The notes: generated by a model from the sequence alone, not told the origin. 64,000 nt of DNA from Chitinophaga pinensis (GCA_945888525.1 CAMDAF010000007.1:1-64000); one strand, 5' to 3'. Numbered from the stretch's first letter, positions 51,212-62,248 are shown. Numbers and translations are program-made.

Positions 51212-52108
51212 TTAAAATAAATAACTTAAAAGTACGACTGGCATGTATATTAGTGAGGCAAACATTACAGATTTCGCATCTTTAATGCTTTGGGTTTTAT
51301 ACAAAACGAATGTCCGATATAATAAATAAATCCCTGCCGGGAGTATTAAAAACAAAGAATTCAAAGAACCAAATTCTATTGAGATAGGATACATCGAAAT
51401 CAAAATAAGGATAACGGTATACCATATAATTTGCAAGGCATTTTTTTTGGTTCTACCTTCGAACGAAGGCAGCAATGTATAATTGGCTTTTCTGTAATCA
51501 TCATCCAATATCCAAGCAATAGACCAAAAGTGCGGGAATTGCCAAAAAAATTGAATTAAGAACAGAACAATCGCAATGTCATCTATATTACCGACCGCAG
51601 CAACCCATCCTATAGCAGGAGGCAATGCACCAGGGATAGCACCAACAAATACCGCTAAGGGTGTTTTAACTTTCAATGGAGTATAAACCAATGAATAGAC
51701 AAACAAAGAAACCAAACTTAAAAATGCCACACGTCCATTGGTAAAAAAGGCTAAGGCAAATAAGCCCAGAAGAGCGCAAACGACACTAAATATCATGGCA
51801 TCATTCGTACTCATGCGACCATCCGCAATTGGACGATTTTGAGTTCTAGACATCATTTTATCTGTATCCTTCTCATAAATTTGATTGAAACCATTTGAGG
51901 CAGCGACAACCAACATGCCGCCCAAGGCTAATCCAAAACATTTTAACGGGTCGAAAGTTTCTGCTGTTTTGGCTGCACCAAGACAATAGGTAATAATTGT
52001 AGTACCCACAACAGAGGTGCTGAGTCTAACTTTACTCAGCATAAAATAGTCCTTAAAAAAAGCAGCACTTAGTTGCTCTGGTTGCTTGTTGGTACTGTGA
52101 TTTGTCAA
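51212..52108 (-). CDS. ctaB: Protoheme IX farnesyltransferase (heme O synthase)
   Basis: A 298-residue UbiA-superfamily membrane enzyme that adds farnesyl to heme B. About eight helices. The prenyl-diphosphate-binding motif is ASNGFNQIYEKDTDKMMSRTQNRPIADGRM (about 83-112, NxxxD...D type), and the second motif lies in LFLIQFFWQFPHFWSIAWILDDDYRKANYTLLPSF. VGAIPGALPPAIGWVAAVG is also conserved. It overlaps ctaA by 4 nt, so heme O and heme A synthesis are translationally coupled within the oxidase cluster. Confidence 0.95.
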   Translation of the reverse strand: MTNHSTNKQPEQLSAAFFKDYFMLSKVRLSTSVVGTTIITYCLGAAKTAETFDPLKCFGLALGGMLVVAASNGFNQIYEKDTDKMMSRTQNRPIADGRMSTNDAMIFSVVCALLGLFALAFFTNGRVAFLSLVSLFVYSLVYTPLKVKTPLAVFVGAIPGALPPAIGWVAAVGNIDDIAIVLFLIQFFWQFPHFWSIAWILDDDYRKANYTLLPSFEGRTKKNALQIIWYTVILILISMYPISIEFGSLNSLFLILPAGIYLLYRTFVLYKTQSIKDAKSVMFASLIYMPVVLLSYLF

Positions 52109-53148
52109 ATCTTGGGAGAGTTTTTAGGTGCTCTTAAAATAGCGGTACAAATATACAAGGTAATCCCGAATATTAGGCCAGCAAAAAATATATGTGACAC
52201 CTGTGCATATAGAGGAAAATTATAACGCAAGTTCAATACGCCACTGATATATTGAAGCAGCAAAACAGCTGTTAGTGAAGACAATAATCTCAACCATTTT
52301 TTTTCCAATTTCTTACGAAGCAAATACAAAGGGAACAAACTAATTATAATAAGCGCCATTGCGAGCAACCAATGCGTCTTGAAAACCTGTCCTAAAAAGG
52401 CAAAATTTAGATCACTTCCAACAAACAATAAATTTTTCTCTACAGCCACATCACTTACTTCACGCAACTGTGTTCCATAAACCACTTGAATTAATGACAA
52501 TAAAACAAAACCAATATAATACCACTTGTATGATTTTAACGCTTGATTTTTCTCATCGATTCTGCTGTTTACCATACTAAACATAAAGAGTGCTACCACT
52601 GCGTATGTTGCCAAATAATGTATGCTTATGATTATCGGGAACAAATTGGTGGCTACAACAATACTACCCAGCCAGGCATTGAAGAGCATCATAATAAATC
52701 CAAGCGTTCCGCACCAAAATTTAAATCGGCTAACGTACCTTCTAATTCTTAATAAGCTAATAAAAAATATCAATGAAAAGAGCCCTGAAAAAACCCCTAT
52801 AAGCCGGTTAATATATTCAATCCAAGCCTTTATAGGGTTAAACACCTCGGGCCTTAGCAAGTTGGGATCGGCCAATAATTCTTCTGATTGTTTTTCAAAG
52901 CCAATTCCAGCTAATACTTTTGCAAACCGCTTAGCCTTTTGTATTCTCTTGTTAACGTAGAGTTCTTGATAATTTGGAGGGAGTTCGCATGAACAAACAG
53001 GCGGGAACCAAGCGCCATAGCACTTGGGCCAATCTGGACAGCCCATTCCACTGCCGGTGCTGCGAACAACACCGCCAGCAATAAGCAACAAAAAAACCGA
53101 AGATAGAGTCAAAAGACCTGATCTTCGGTTTAATTTAATATAGTTCAT
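52105..53148 (-). CDS. ctaA: Heme A synthase (COX15/CtaA)
   Basis: A 347-residue eight-helix enzyme oxidising heme O to heme A. RRSGLLTLSSVFLLLIAGGVVRSTGSGMGCPDWPKCYG is the family N-terminus, with a GMGCPDWP motif. Further heme-ligand histidines lie in EYINRLIGVFSGL (Glu/His region), SIHYLATYAVVALFMF, FKTHWLLAMALIIISLFP and QVSHIFFAGLIFG. An extended loop with CSCELPPNYQEL and LLRPEVFNPIKA follows the first helix. It precedes ctaB with a 4-nt overlap and follows ctaD by 25 bp. Confidence 0.94.
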   Translation of the reverse strand: MNYIKLNRRSGLLTLSSVFLLLIAGGVVRSTGSGMGCPDWPKCYGAWFPPVCSCELPPNYQELYVNKRIQKAKRFAKVLAGIGFEKQSEELLADPNLLRPEVFNPIKAWIEYINRLIGVFSGLFSLIFFISLLRIRRYVSRFKFWCGTLGFIMMLFNAWLGSIVVATNLFPIIISIHYLATYAVVALFMFSMVNSRIDEKNQALKSYKWYYIGFVLLSLIQVVYGTQLREVSDVAVEKNLLFVGSDLNFAFLGQVFKTHWLLAMALIIISLFPLYLLRKKLEKKWLRLLSSLTAVLLLQYISGVLNLRYNFPLYAQVSHIFFAGLIFGITLYICTAILRAPKNSPKI

Positions 53149-53173
53149 TTTATTCTAACAGATGTCAGAACTG

Positions 53174-55075
53174 TTATGCCTTCTTCATGAAAAGTGCAGC
53201 AAAAGAAGAGAAGAATACAGCACTTGCTTTTTCTTTTTTGCCTTCAAATACAGTATCAACTTGTGTTGATGGCGCATGGTAATGCTCTGGCTCTCCATCT
53301 CCAATTTCGTGTTGAGGAAAATAGTCTAACTCTCTATCAGGGCGGCTATATTCGTGAGGACCTCTGTAAACAGCTGGAATATCACCATCCCAGTTTCCAT
53401 GGATATGTTTTACTTGAGTGCTCCACTCTAAAGTGTTAGATAACCATGGGTTTTGAGTTGCTTTTTCACCTCTAAAAATACTATTGAAGAAATTGTATAA
53501 GAATAACAATTGAGCAATTCCACCTAAAAAGGCTGAAATAGTTATAAAAATATTAACATTCATCCAAATCTCAAATTCAGGAATTAATGAAAATTGATAA
53601 TATCTTCTTGGAACTCCGGCTAAGCCCATAAAGTGCATTGGGAAAAACACCAAATATGCTGAAATAAAGGTCAACCAGAAATGTAGATTACCCAAAGTTT
53701 TATTCATCATTTTTCCAAACATTTTTGGGAACCAATGGTAAATACCTGCAAACATACCAAATATTGCTGCGCTACCCATTACTAAGTGGAAGTGGGCAAC
53801 TACGAAATAACTATCATGCATTTGAATATCTAATGCTGCATTTCCTAAATAGATACCCGTCAAACCTCCTGTAATAAAAAAGGAAACCAAACCAATTGCA
53901 AACATCATTGCAGGGGTAAAACGTATGTTTCCACGCCATAAAGTAGCCAAATAGTTAAATGTTTTTACTGCAGATGGAACCGCAATAATTAAAGTTACAT
54001 ACATAAACATGGTTCCTAAGAAAGGATTCATACCTGTGATGAACATATGATGACCCCAAACGATAAACGACAAGAAAGAGATACCTATTAATGAAATTAC
54101 CATCGCAGTGTAACCAAAGATTGGCTTTCTGGCATTGGTAGAAATTACTTCTGAAGAAATACCCAAAGCAGGCATCAAAATGATGTAAACCTCAGGGTGA
54201 CCTAAAAACCAAAATAAGTGTTGGTATAAAACTGGACTACCACCGCTATTGGTTAAAGCACCAACACCGTTCAAGTGAATGTCACTTAAATAAAAACTGG
54301 TTCCAAAACTTCTGTCAAATATCAGCAACAAACCAGCACCTAACAATACTGGAAATGACAACAAACCTAATATGGCAGTCAGTAGGAATGCCCAAATGGT
54401 AAGCGGCAACCTATTCATTGTCATACCTTTTGTACGCATGTTCAAAACGGTGGTAATGTAATTGATACCCCCTAATAATGCAGAAACGATAAACAATATA
54501 ATAGCAACCAACCATAAAGTGGTTCCCAAACCAGAACCCGGCATTGCTTTAGACAAGGCGCTTAAAGGCGGATAAACAGTCCAACCAGATGATGCAGGAC
54601 CTGTTTCAGCAAAAAATGAAGACATTAAAACACAAGATGATAGGAAGAAAAACCAATATGAAAGCATGTTCATAAATGGACTCGCCATGTCTCTTGCACC
54701 AACTTGCAAAGGAATTAACAAATTACTGAATGTACCACTTAAACCAGCGGTTAATACATAAAACACCATGATGGTTCCATGTATGGTTACTAAGGCCATA
54801 TAGAAGTTTGGATCGATCTTACCATCTTTTCCCCATTTGCCCAAAAGAGTTTCCAAAATTGGGAAAGCTTGATCTGGCCAAGCCAATTGAAGTCTAAACA
54901 ATAATGACATCCCCATTCCAAAGCATCCCATGATGATACCTGTGATTAGGAATTGCTTAGAAATCATTTTATGGTCAGTACTGAAAACATATTTGAATAA
55001 AAAGGATGGTTCATGGTGCTCGTGATGAGCATGGCTATCAGTAGCGTGAGTGTCTTTTATTATTGATGTACTCAT
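53174..55075 (-). CDS. ctaD: Cytochrome c oxidase subunit I
   Basis: A 633-residue heme-copper oxidase subunit I with 12 or more helices. HGTIMVFYVLTAGLSGTF contains the low-spin heme ligand His; FWFLGHPEVYIILMPALG holds the CuB His and the His-Tyr crosslink; WGHHMFITGMNPFL the CuB His pair; and HDSYFVVAHFHLVMGSAAIFGMFAGIYHWFPKM the heme a3 and second heme a histidines. EVY after HP (D- and K-channel type) places it in the A-type oxidases. A long hydrophilic tail (from about 540) extends into a charged segment. It lies 31 bp downstream of subunit II. Confidence 0.97.
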   Translation of the reverse strand: MSTSIIKDTHATDSHAHHEHHEPSFLFKYVFSTDHKMISKQFLITGIIMGCFGMGMSLLFRLQLAWPDQAFPILETLLGKWGKDGKIDPNFYMALVTIHGTIMVFYVLTAGLSGTFSNLLIPLQVGARDMASPFMNMLSYWFFFLSSCVLMSSFFAETGPASSGWTVYPPLSALSKAMPGSGLGTTLWLVAIILFIVSALLGGINYITTVLNMRTKGMTMNRLPLTIWAFLLTAILGLLSFPVLLGAGLLLIFDRSFGTSFYLSDIHLNGVGALTNSGGSPVLYQHLFWFLGHPEVYIILMPALGISSEVISTNARKPIFGYTAMVISLIGISFLSFIVWGHHMFITGMNPFLGTMFMYVTLIIAVPSAVKTFNYLATLWRGNIRFTPAMMFAIGLVSFFITGGLTGIYLGNAALDIQMHDSYFVVAHFHLVMGSAAIFGMFAGIYHWFPKMFGKMMNKTLGNLHFWLTFISAYLVFFPMHFMGLAGVPRRYYQFSLIPEFEIWMNVNIFITISAFLGGIAQLLFLYNFFNSIFRGEKATQNPWLSNTLEWSTQVKHIHGNWDGDIPAVYRGPHEYSRPDRELDYFPQHEIGDGEPEHYHAPSTQVDTVFEGKKEKASAVFFSSFAALFMKKA

Positions 55076-55106
55076 TGTTATAAATGTCTGTTTAATGGAA
55101 TAAAAA

Positions 55107-56639
55107 TTAATTAATAGCCAATTTTTTTGTCTTATCGGCTTGCATCATTGTGTCACTGTTGTTCATAATAGCAGGAACTACAATCGGCTTTTTAATAAAA
55201 GCTGGTTGTTGTGTAGCTAACCACGCATCAACCTCTGCTTGTGATTCAACTACAACTTTAATTTTCATGTTGTAGTGAGATACGCCACAAATTTTGTTGC
55301 AGTATAGGTAGTATTCAAAAGTTTCACCAAATTCTTTCTTTGCTTCTACAGATGTTTTAGTAGGGCGGAAAGTGAATTTGGTTGGCATACCAGGAACCAC
55401 ATTCATCTGCGCTCTCATATGAGGCAACCAAGCACTATGGATAATGTCTTTTGATCTAAAATTAAAAGTAACTAAAGTGTCTATAGCAATATGAATTTCT
55501 TGGGTTATCACATCGTCATTTGCCGCACCATTGAATGTGGACGCGAATTGTTTGCTGTTATTTTGAATTGCTAAGATACGCTCAATTTGTTTGGTTTTTC
55601 TTTTGATTGAGGCTTCTGCTTCATCCAATTTTTCGCCGTTATTTAAGGACTCAATTTCTTTTTGAATAGACTCCATGTTTTTGTAGTCTCTCAAATTTTC
55701 AACTTCAGCAAAACTGCTTTTTAAAGCTGCTAATGCTGCGCCACTTTTAATGTCATTTATAACGATTTTTTCTCCCTCAATTTGGGCTTTTAACTCAACA
55801 ATTAAAGAATCAACTTCTGGTTTGAATGCCAAACCCAATTCGTTTTTACCTGAGATAAACTTGTAGTCAGCTATACCCATGATGCCATCATCGCCGGCAT
55901 ATCTAGCTTTCCATCCGAATTGATATGCAAATATCTCTATGTTGTGAATTTTACCATTGTGGTTCTCCTCAGCATAAACGACAGATCTCCAAGTTTGGTG
56001 TCCTCTTAACACCAATAAGGTTAAAACAATAGCAGGGATGATGGTCCAAAACACCTCTAATCGGTTGTTGTGGGCTAAATACAAAGCCTTCTGACCATCT
56101 TTGTGTGCATACTTAAATGAAAACCAAAACAACAAAAATTGAGTAGCAAAAAACACAATAGATGTTACAATTAAGGTCATCGTAAACATGCTATCATAAT
56201 CAACACCATGGGCACTCGCTGAGTCGTTCAATAAAATAAGCTTTCCATGAGCGCTGTATTCCCAAATTGTCGCAATTAATCCAACGACCATGAAAATCAA
56301 CATTGTCCATTTGTTTACATTGTTTTGGTTGACCGTTTCGCGACCCGTAATTTTAGCTGTGTATTTACTGATATCAAACGCATTGGCTAAAACCAATACC
56401 ATTAAAATCGTAAATCCAAGAATTGCCCAATTTACTTTTGAAGATATGGCTGACTCTGCAGTATCGGCTTTTGGCGCTTCGTATGCGTATTCGTCTGCTC
56501 CAAAAAACGGCTTAGAAGCACTGAGTTGTTCTGTCGATATCCCTTTGATATCTATTGATTTGCTCATGAAAAAGGCTGCTCCTGTTAGGATAACTAGCGC
56601 CAGTGTCAATTTGAAAGTGAATTTTAAAAATGGTTTCAT
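55107..56639 (-). CDS. ctaC: Cytochrome c oxidase subunit II with large CuA-domain insertion
   Basis: A 510-residue subunit II. An N-terminal helix (about 6-24), two or three further hydrophobic segments including LEVFWTIIPAIVLTLLVLRGHQTW, then the cupredoxin CuA domain with HSAWLPHMRAQMNVVPGMPT (His401) and CNKICGVSHYNM (Cys447, Cys451, His455, Met458). Between FGWKARYAGDDGIMGIADYKFISG and the strand EIHIAIDTLV there is about 105 extra residues (about 271-375), charged and coiled-coil-like (FAEVENLRDYKNMESIQKEIESLNNGEKLDEAEASIKRKTKQIERIL). Typical subunit II is far shorter. All CuA ligands are intact, so it should function. I chose the ATG at 56639; a longer frame starts at 56702. Confidence 0.92.
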   Translation of the reverse strand: MKPFLKFTFKLTLALVILTGAAFFMSKSIDIKGISTEQLSASKPFFGADEYAYEAPKADTAESAISSKVNWAILGFTILMVLVLANAFDISKYTAKITGRETVNQNNVNKWTMLIFMVVGLIATIWEYSAHGKLILLNDSASAHGVDYDSMFTMTLIVTSIVFFATQFLLFWFSFKYAHKDGQKALYLAHNNRLEVFWTIIPAIVLTLLVLRGHQTWRSVVYAEENHNGKIHNIEIFAYQFGWKARYAGDDGIMGIADYKFISGKNELGLAFKPEVDSLIVELKAQIEGEKIVINDIKSGAALAALKSSFAEVENLRDYKNMESIQKEIESLNNGEKLDEAEASIKRKTKQIERILAIQNNSKQFASTFNGAANDDVITQEIHIAIDTLVTFNFRSKDIIHSAWLPHMRAQMNVVPGMPTKFTFRPTKTSVEAKKEFGETFEYYLYCNKICGVSHYNMKIKVVVESQAEVDAWLATQQPAFIKKPIVVPAIMNNSDTMMQADKTKKLAIN

Positions 56640-56681
56640 TCTAACTTGTACTTGCTTTGTTGGTCTATGTTTAAGTTGCCG

Positions 56682-56689
56682 CAAATTTA
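56682..56689 (-). promoter_or_regulatory. -7 promoter element for the oxidase cluster
   Basis: Minus-strand TAAATTTG, 42 nt before the subunit II ATG at 56639. It overlaps the N-terminal codons of the longer alternative start, arguing against that start. Confidence 0.5.
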
Positions 56690-56770
56690 TTGTTATTTTC
56701 AAAATAATCTAAAAAAATTATTGCCTTTTTTCCATTAATTACATTATTTAGAATGAGTATAAAATTAAAA

Positions 56771-57256
56771 TTATCTCAAACGGTCTGCAGATGCCAATAA
56801 ATCAAGGTCTTTCCTTATTCCTCTTACGGCTAAAAAATTCAAAATTAATATGACTAATAACAAAAATATTGGCCAGTTCATTCCCAAATCTTGAAATGTG
56901 ATTCCATTTGTTCCGCCAATTCTCTCCTTTATTAAGTATACATTAATTAATACAATTGCAATTGCCCCAAAATTCGCTGTAACTAAGGTCAATTGCCTAT
57001 TTAAATTTCCATAAAAAAATATTGTAGCCATTGACAATAAAGCCACTAAGGTCATGGAAACCGGAATTTCAAATCTGCTTGTTTTCTGAGAATTCTCGCA
57101 GCCTAGCGTGCTGCTTATTGCATTTATCTTGTAATCGATTGACGCACCATCCTTTTGAAGTGCCTTACCCTTGTACAAAGTTATATCTGTTAGTGCCATT
57201 ATCAAACAAATTATAGAAATCAAAAACAAATAGATAGATTGCTGACGTTGTATCAT
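56771..57256 (-). CDS. DUF4293 membrane protein
   Basis: A 161-residue protein beginning MIQRQQSIYLFLISIICLIMALTDITLY, with four helices in all (about 6-24, 63-84, 88-110, 128-146) separated by a loop carrying one Cys and ending in a basic tail (RKDLDLLASADRLR). The MIQRxQS(I/V)YL start is the mark of the DUF4293 family of Bacteroidota. Function is unknown; it often lies near rho or respiratory genes in my recollection. Here it is 68 bp upstream of subunit II. A TAAATTTG box ends 4 nt before the ATG. Confidence 0.88.
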   Translation of the reverse strand: MIQRQQSIYLFLISIICLIMALTDITLYKGKALQKDGASIDYKINAISSTLGCENSQKTSRFEIPVSMTLVALLSMATIFFYGNLNRQLTLVTANFGAIAIVLINVYLIKERIGGTNGITFQDLGMNWPIFLLLVILILNFLAVRGIRKDLDLLASADRLR

Positions 57257-57260
57257 TTGG

Positions 57261-57268
57261 CAAATTTA
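57261..57268 (-). promoter_or_regulatory. -7 promoter element immediately before the DUF4293 gene
   Basis: Minus-strand TAAATTTG, ending 4 nt before the ATG at 57256. Confidence 0.45.
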
Positions 57269-57303
57269 TAGAATAAAAAAAATATTTTTTACTAAAAAAT
57301 ATG

Positions 57304-57311
57304 TAGGTTTG
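57304..57311 (+). promoter_or_regulatory. -7 promoter element for the 50-residue membrane ORF
   Basis: TAGGTTTG, 21 nt before the ATG at 57333; the upstream region is A/T-rich without a clear TTTG. Confidence 0.45.
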
Positions 57312-57332
57312 CACATCAATTTTTAAACAACA

Positions 57333-57485
57333 ATGTCTGAAAAAAAATCGAAAACCGCTTATTGGATGCTTTTCTTAGTATCACTAATCACCATCACCGT
57401 TTTGATGATTTTCCTTCCTGAAGCTTTCTGGCTAGCGCTTCCTACAACTGTCGGTGGATTGGCTATGGCCATGGATTGGATTTAA
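57333..57485 (+). CDS. 50-residue membrane protein
   Basis: A small ORF (MSEKKSKTAYWMLFLVSLIT..., 50 codons) with a basic N-terminus and one long hydrophobic helix (about 11-36), then a second semi-hydrophobic stretch (LPTTVGGLAMAMDWI) without any charged residue except a penultimate-region Asp. Positive-inside charge distribution and a TAGGTTTG promoter box 21 nt upstream support it as a real gene. It stands alone on the plus strand between the divergent DUF4293 gene and enolase, with a terminator about 120 nt downstream. I do not recognise the family; function unknown. Confidence 0.58.
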   Translation: MSEKKSKTAYWMLFLVSLITITVLMIFLPEAFWLALPTTVGGLAMAMDWI

Positions 57486-57606
57486 TAGGATAAGAAATCA
57501 CATTTTATACAGCAAGAATTATTGCTGTGTAACAGCTTAACTTGTATTCTGATTTATTTAAAACTATTTTTTCAGAACATTCTAAGCGCACCCAAATACA
57601 ATTAAA

Positions 57607-57640
57607 CAAAAAAACTCAGGTTTTTCAACCTGAGTTTTTT
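57607..57640. terminator. Bidirectional terminator between the small membrane ORF and eno
   Basis: 12-bp stem AAAAAACTCAGG/CCTGAGTTTTTT with an 8-nt loop and T/A runs on both sides; it lies just past the eno stop on the minus strand and past the small ORF on the plus strand. Confidence 0.9.
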
Positions 57641-57656
57641 ATTGTTATCTTATATC

Positions 57657-60079
<2,423 letters not shown>

Positions 60080-60262
60080 CAAAGGGCGAAATTAAGTTAA
60101 TTCAAAGAATTACAAAAAACAATTTAATAACAGAAAAGAAAATCCTTGATACCAAAGGTCAAACAAGTTTTTTTTTAAAGAAATCACGTCCATTTTCTTG
60201 CCTAAAATCCAAATTTCAACTTAAGGAGGTGTCAAAAAAACCAAAGTAATTTGAAGCATTTC

Positions 60263-61351
60263 ATGCAAACATTAAATTACGTTCCTTTTGAACTATCTTT
60301 GCAGCAGATTTTGAGCATTACTAAAAAAGATATCCGATCATTTAACCTTGAAGCTTTGCAAGCAGAATTTGTAAGCGCTGGACACCCTGCTTTTAGAGGA
60401 AAACAAGCTTATGAATGGCTTTGGAAAAAAGGCGCGCGCTCTTTTGATGAAATGAGCAACCTTTCAATAGAAACCAGAAATTGGCTACACGAAAATTACA
60501 GCATTCTTTCTGTAACTATTTTAACCCAGCAGGTGAGTAATGACGGAACCATCAAATTGGCCTTCAAATTGCACGATGATGCCATTATTGAAGGGGTACT
60601 CATCCCAACAGAAACAAGAATGACGGCCTGTGTTAGCAGTCAAGTTGGGTGCAGCCTTAGTTGTTCTTTTTGCGCCACTGGTTTTCTTAAACGCCAACGC
60701 AACCTTGATGCTGCTGAAATTTACGACCAAGTTTGGTTGATAGACAAATTGGCCAAAGAAACCTATAACATCCCACTTAGTAATATTGTTTTCATGGGTA
60801 TGGGTGAGCCTTTGCTGAATTACAACAATGTCATGTCTGGCATAGAAAAAATTACAAAACCAGAAGGTTTGGGTATGTCTCCTCAACGCATTACTGTTTC
60901 TACTGCAGGCATTGCAAAAATGATTAAAAAGCTAGGTGATGATGGCGTTAAATTTAACCTTGCTCTATCACTTCACGCAGCAAACAATGCCAAACGAAGC
61001 GCCATTATGCCAATTAATGACAGCAATCCTTTAGAAGAATTGCAAGAAGCATTGAATTATTTTTACCAAAAAACAAAACGAAAAATCACTTTGGAGTACG
61101 CCGTAATGAATGATACCAACGACGGCAAAGAAGAAGCAGATGAATTGATAAAATTTGCGAAGAAAGTTCCTTGCAAAGTCAATCTCATAGAATACAATCC
61201 AATCGAATTGGCCAATTTCAAAGGAAGCAGTGTCGACAAAATTGCAGAATTCGGTCGCCGTGTCGAAGCCGCTGGTATTATTGTCAATGTTCGCCGCAGC
61301 CGTGGCAAAGACATTGATGCCGCTTGTGGCCAATTGGCAAACAAAATTTAA
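60263..61351 (+). CDS. rlmN: Dual-specificity RNA methyltransferase RlmN (radical SAM)
   Basis: A radical SAM enzyme that methylates C2 of A2503 in 23S rRNA and A37 of some tRNAs. FRGKQAYEWLWKKGARSFDEMSNL is the accessory domain; VSSQVGCSLSCSFCATGFLKRQRNL has the CxxxCxxC cluster motif; FMGMGEPLLNYNNV and RITVSTAGIAKMIKKLG follow. The catalytic Cys pair comprises that in the C-terminal VRRSRGKDIDAACGQLANK and its partner upstream. With ATG 60263 the protein has 362 residues, but the first 16 have no family counterpart; a TTG at 60311 (SITKKDIRSFNLEALQ) fits relatives better. It lies 10 nt upstream of era, probably co-transcribed. Confidence 0.93.
   Translation: MQTLNYVPFELSLQQILSITKKDIRSFNLEALQAEFVSAGHPAFRGKQAYEWLWKKGARSFDEMSNLSIETRNWLHENYSILSVTILTQQVSNDGTIKLAFKLHDDAIIEGVLIPTETRMTACVSSQVGCSLSCSFCATGFLKRQRNLDAAEIYDQVWLIDKLAKETYNIPLSNIVFMGMGEPLLNYNNVMSGIEKITKPEGLGMSPQRITVSTAGIAKMIKKLGDDGVKFNLALSLHAANNAKRSAIMPINDSNPLEELQEALNYFYQKTKRKITLEYAVMNDTNDGKEEADELIKFAKKVPCKVNLIEYNPIELANFKGSSVDKIAEFGRRVEAAGIIVNVRRSRGKDIDAACGQLANKI
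60294..60301 (+). promoter_or_regulatory. Possible -7 promoter element within the annotated rlmN start region
   Basis: TATCTTTG, 9 nt before an in-frame TTG at 60311. If functional, translation of rlmN would begin at that TTG rather than at the ATG 60263. Confidence 0.35.
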
Positions 61352-61361
61352 ACCCATTAAC

Positions 61362-62237
61362 ATGCATAAAGCAGGATTTGTAAATATTATCGGAAAACCG
61401 AACGCTGGTAAAAGTACGCTTAGCAACGCCCTGGTTGGCGAGCAATTAAGTATAATTACCCCTAAGGCAAGTACCACGCGACACCGAATTTTAGGAATTA
61501 TCAATACAGACGAATACCAAATGGTTTTGTCTGACACCCCAGGCATTATTGAACCGGCCTATAAATTGCACGAAAGCATGATGCACGCTGTAAAAGACAG
61601 TATTGACGATGCCGATGTTTTAATTGTTCTTGTCGATGTTAGCAATCCAAATTTAATGGAAGAACATTTGGCTATGATTGTTGCAGCGAAATCTCCAATC
61701 TTGTTAATCGTCAACAAAATTGACTTGTCTACGCCAGCTGAAGTAAGCAAAGTCATTAATGAGCTATCAGCTGTTTTAAATCCTAAAGAAGTTTTCGCTA
61801 TCTCTGCCTTGCACGGTTTGGATCCCCAAACACTCATAAACAGAATTGCTTCTTACTTACCAGAACATGAAGCTTTTTATCCGAAAGACCAGTTAACTGA
61901 CCGCAACACCCGTTTTTTCACCAGTGAAATCATCCGTGAGAAAATATTTAATCTTTACGAGCAAGAGATTCCATATAGCACTGAAGTCATTGTTCACGAT
62001 TATAAAGAAGAACAAAACATCGACAAAATATACGCTTATATCATTGTAGAACGCGATTCTCAAAAGGGAATTATAGTGGGCAAAAATGGAGAAGGTATAA
62101 AACGCATTGGCACTGAAGCCCGCAAAGACATTGAAAAATTTGTCGGCAAAAAAGTGTTTCTAGATTTGCGCGTGAAAGTGGAAGAAAACTGGCGCAAAAA
62201 TGAATTGAAACTCAAACACTGGGGCTACCTAGAATAA
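61362..62237 (+). CDS. era: GTPase Era
   Basis: A 291-residue GTPase that binds the 3' end of 16S rRNA and checks 30S assembly. G1 is in VNIIGKPNAGKSTLSNALVG, G2 near STTRHRILGI, G3 in LSDTPGIIEP, G4 in LIVNKIDLS and G5 in FAISALHGL. A C-terminal KH domain (about 215-290) contains YIIVERDSQKGIIVGKNGEGIKRIGTEARKDIEKFVGKKVFLDLRVKVEENWR. The start at 61362 begins the G domain directly; a longer frame overlapping rlmN is rejected. It begins 10 nt after rlmN and converges with ykuK-like, 11 bp apart. Confidence 0.97.
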   Translation: MHKAGFVNIIGKPNAGKSTLSNALVGEQLSIITPKASTTRHRILGIINTDEYQMVLSDTPGIIEPAYKLHESMMHAVKDSIDDADVLIVLVDVSNPNLMEEHLAMIVAAKSPILLIVNKIDLSTPAEVSKVINELSAVLNPKEVFAISALHGLDPQTLINRIASYLPEHEAFYPKDQLTDRNTRFFTSEIIREKIFNLYEQEIPYSTEVIVHDYKEEQNIDKIYAYIIVERDSQKGIIVGKNGEGIKRIGTEARKDIEKFVGKKVFLDLRVKVEENWRKNELKLKHWGYLE

Positions 62238-62248
62238 GCTGTTTATAT

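Noticed and set aside
56640..56702. Longer N-terminus of oxidase subunit II (21 extra residues)
   Set aside because: The extra part is basic and not a signal or helix, and a -7 promoter box (56682-56689) lies within it; the ATG at 56639 directly precedes the hydrophobic segment.
60222..60231. Perfect Shine-Dalgarno-like TAAGGAGGTG upstream of rlmN
   Set aside because: No start codon lies within 5-12 nt; the nearest in-frame TTG is 19 nt away. Genes in this window otherwise do not use Shine-Dalgarno sites, so it is probably chance.
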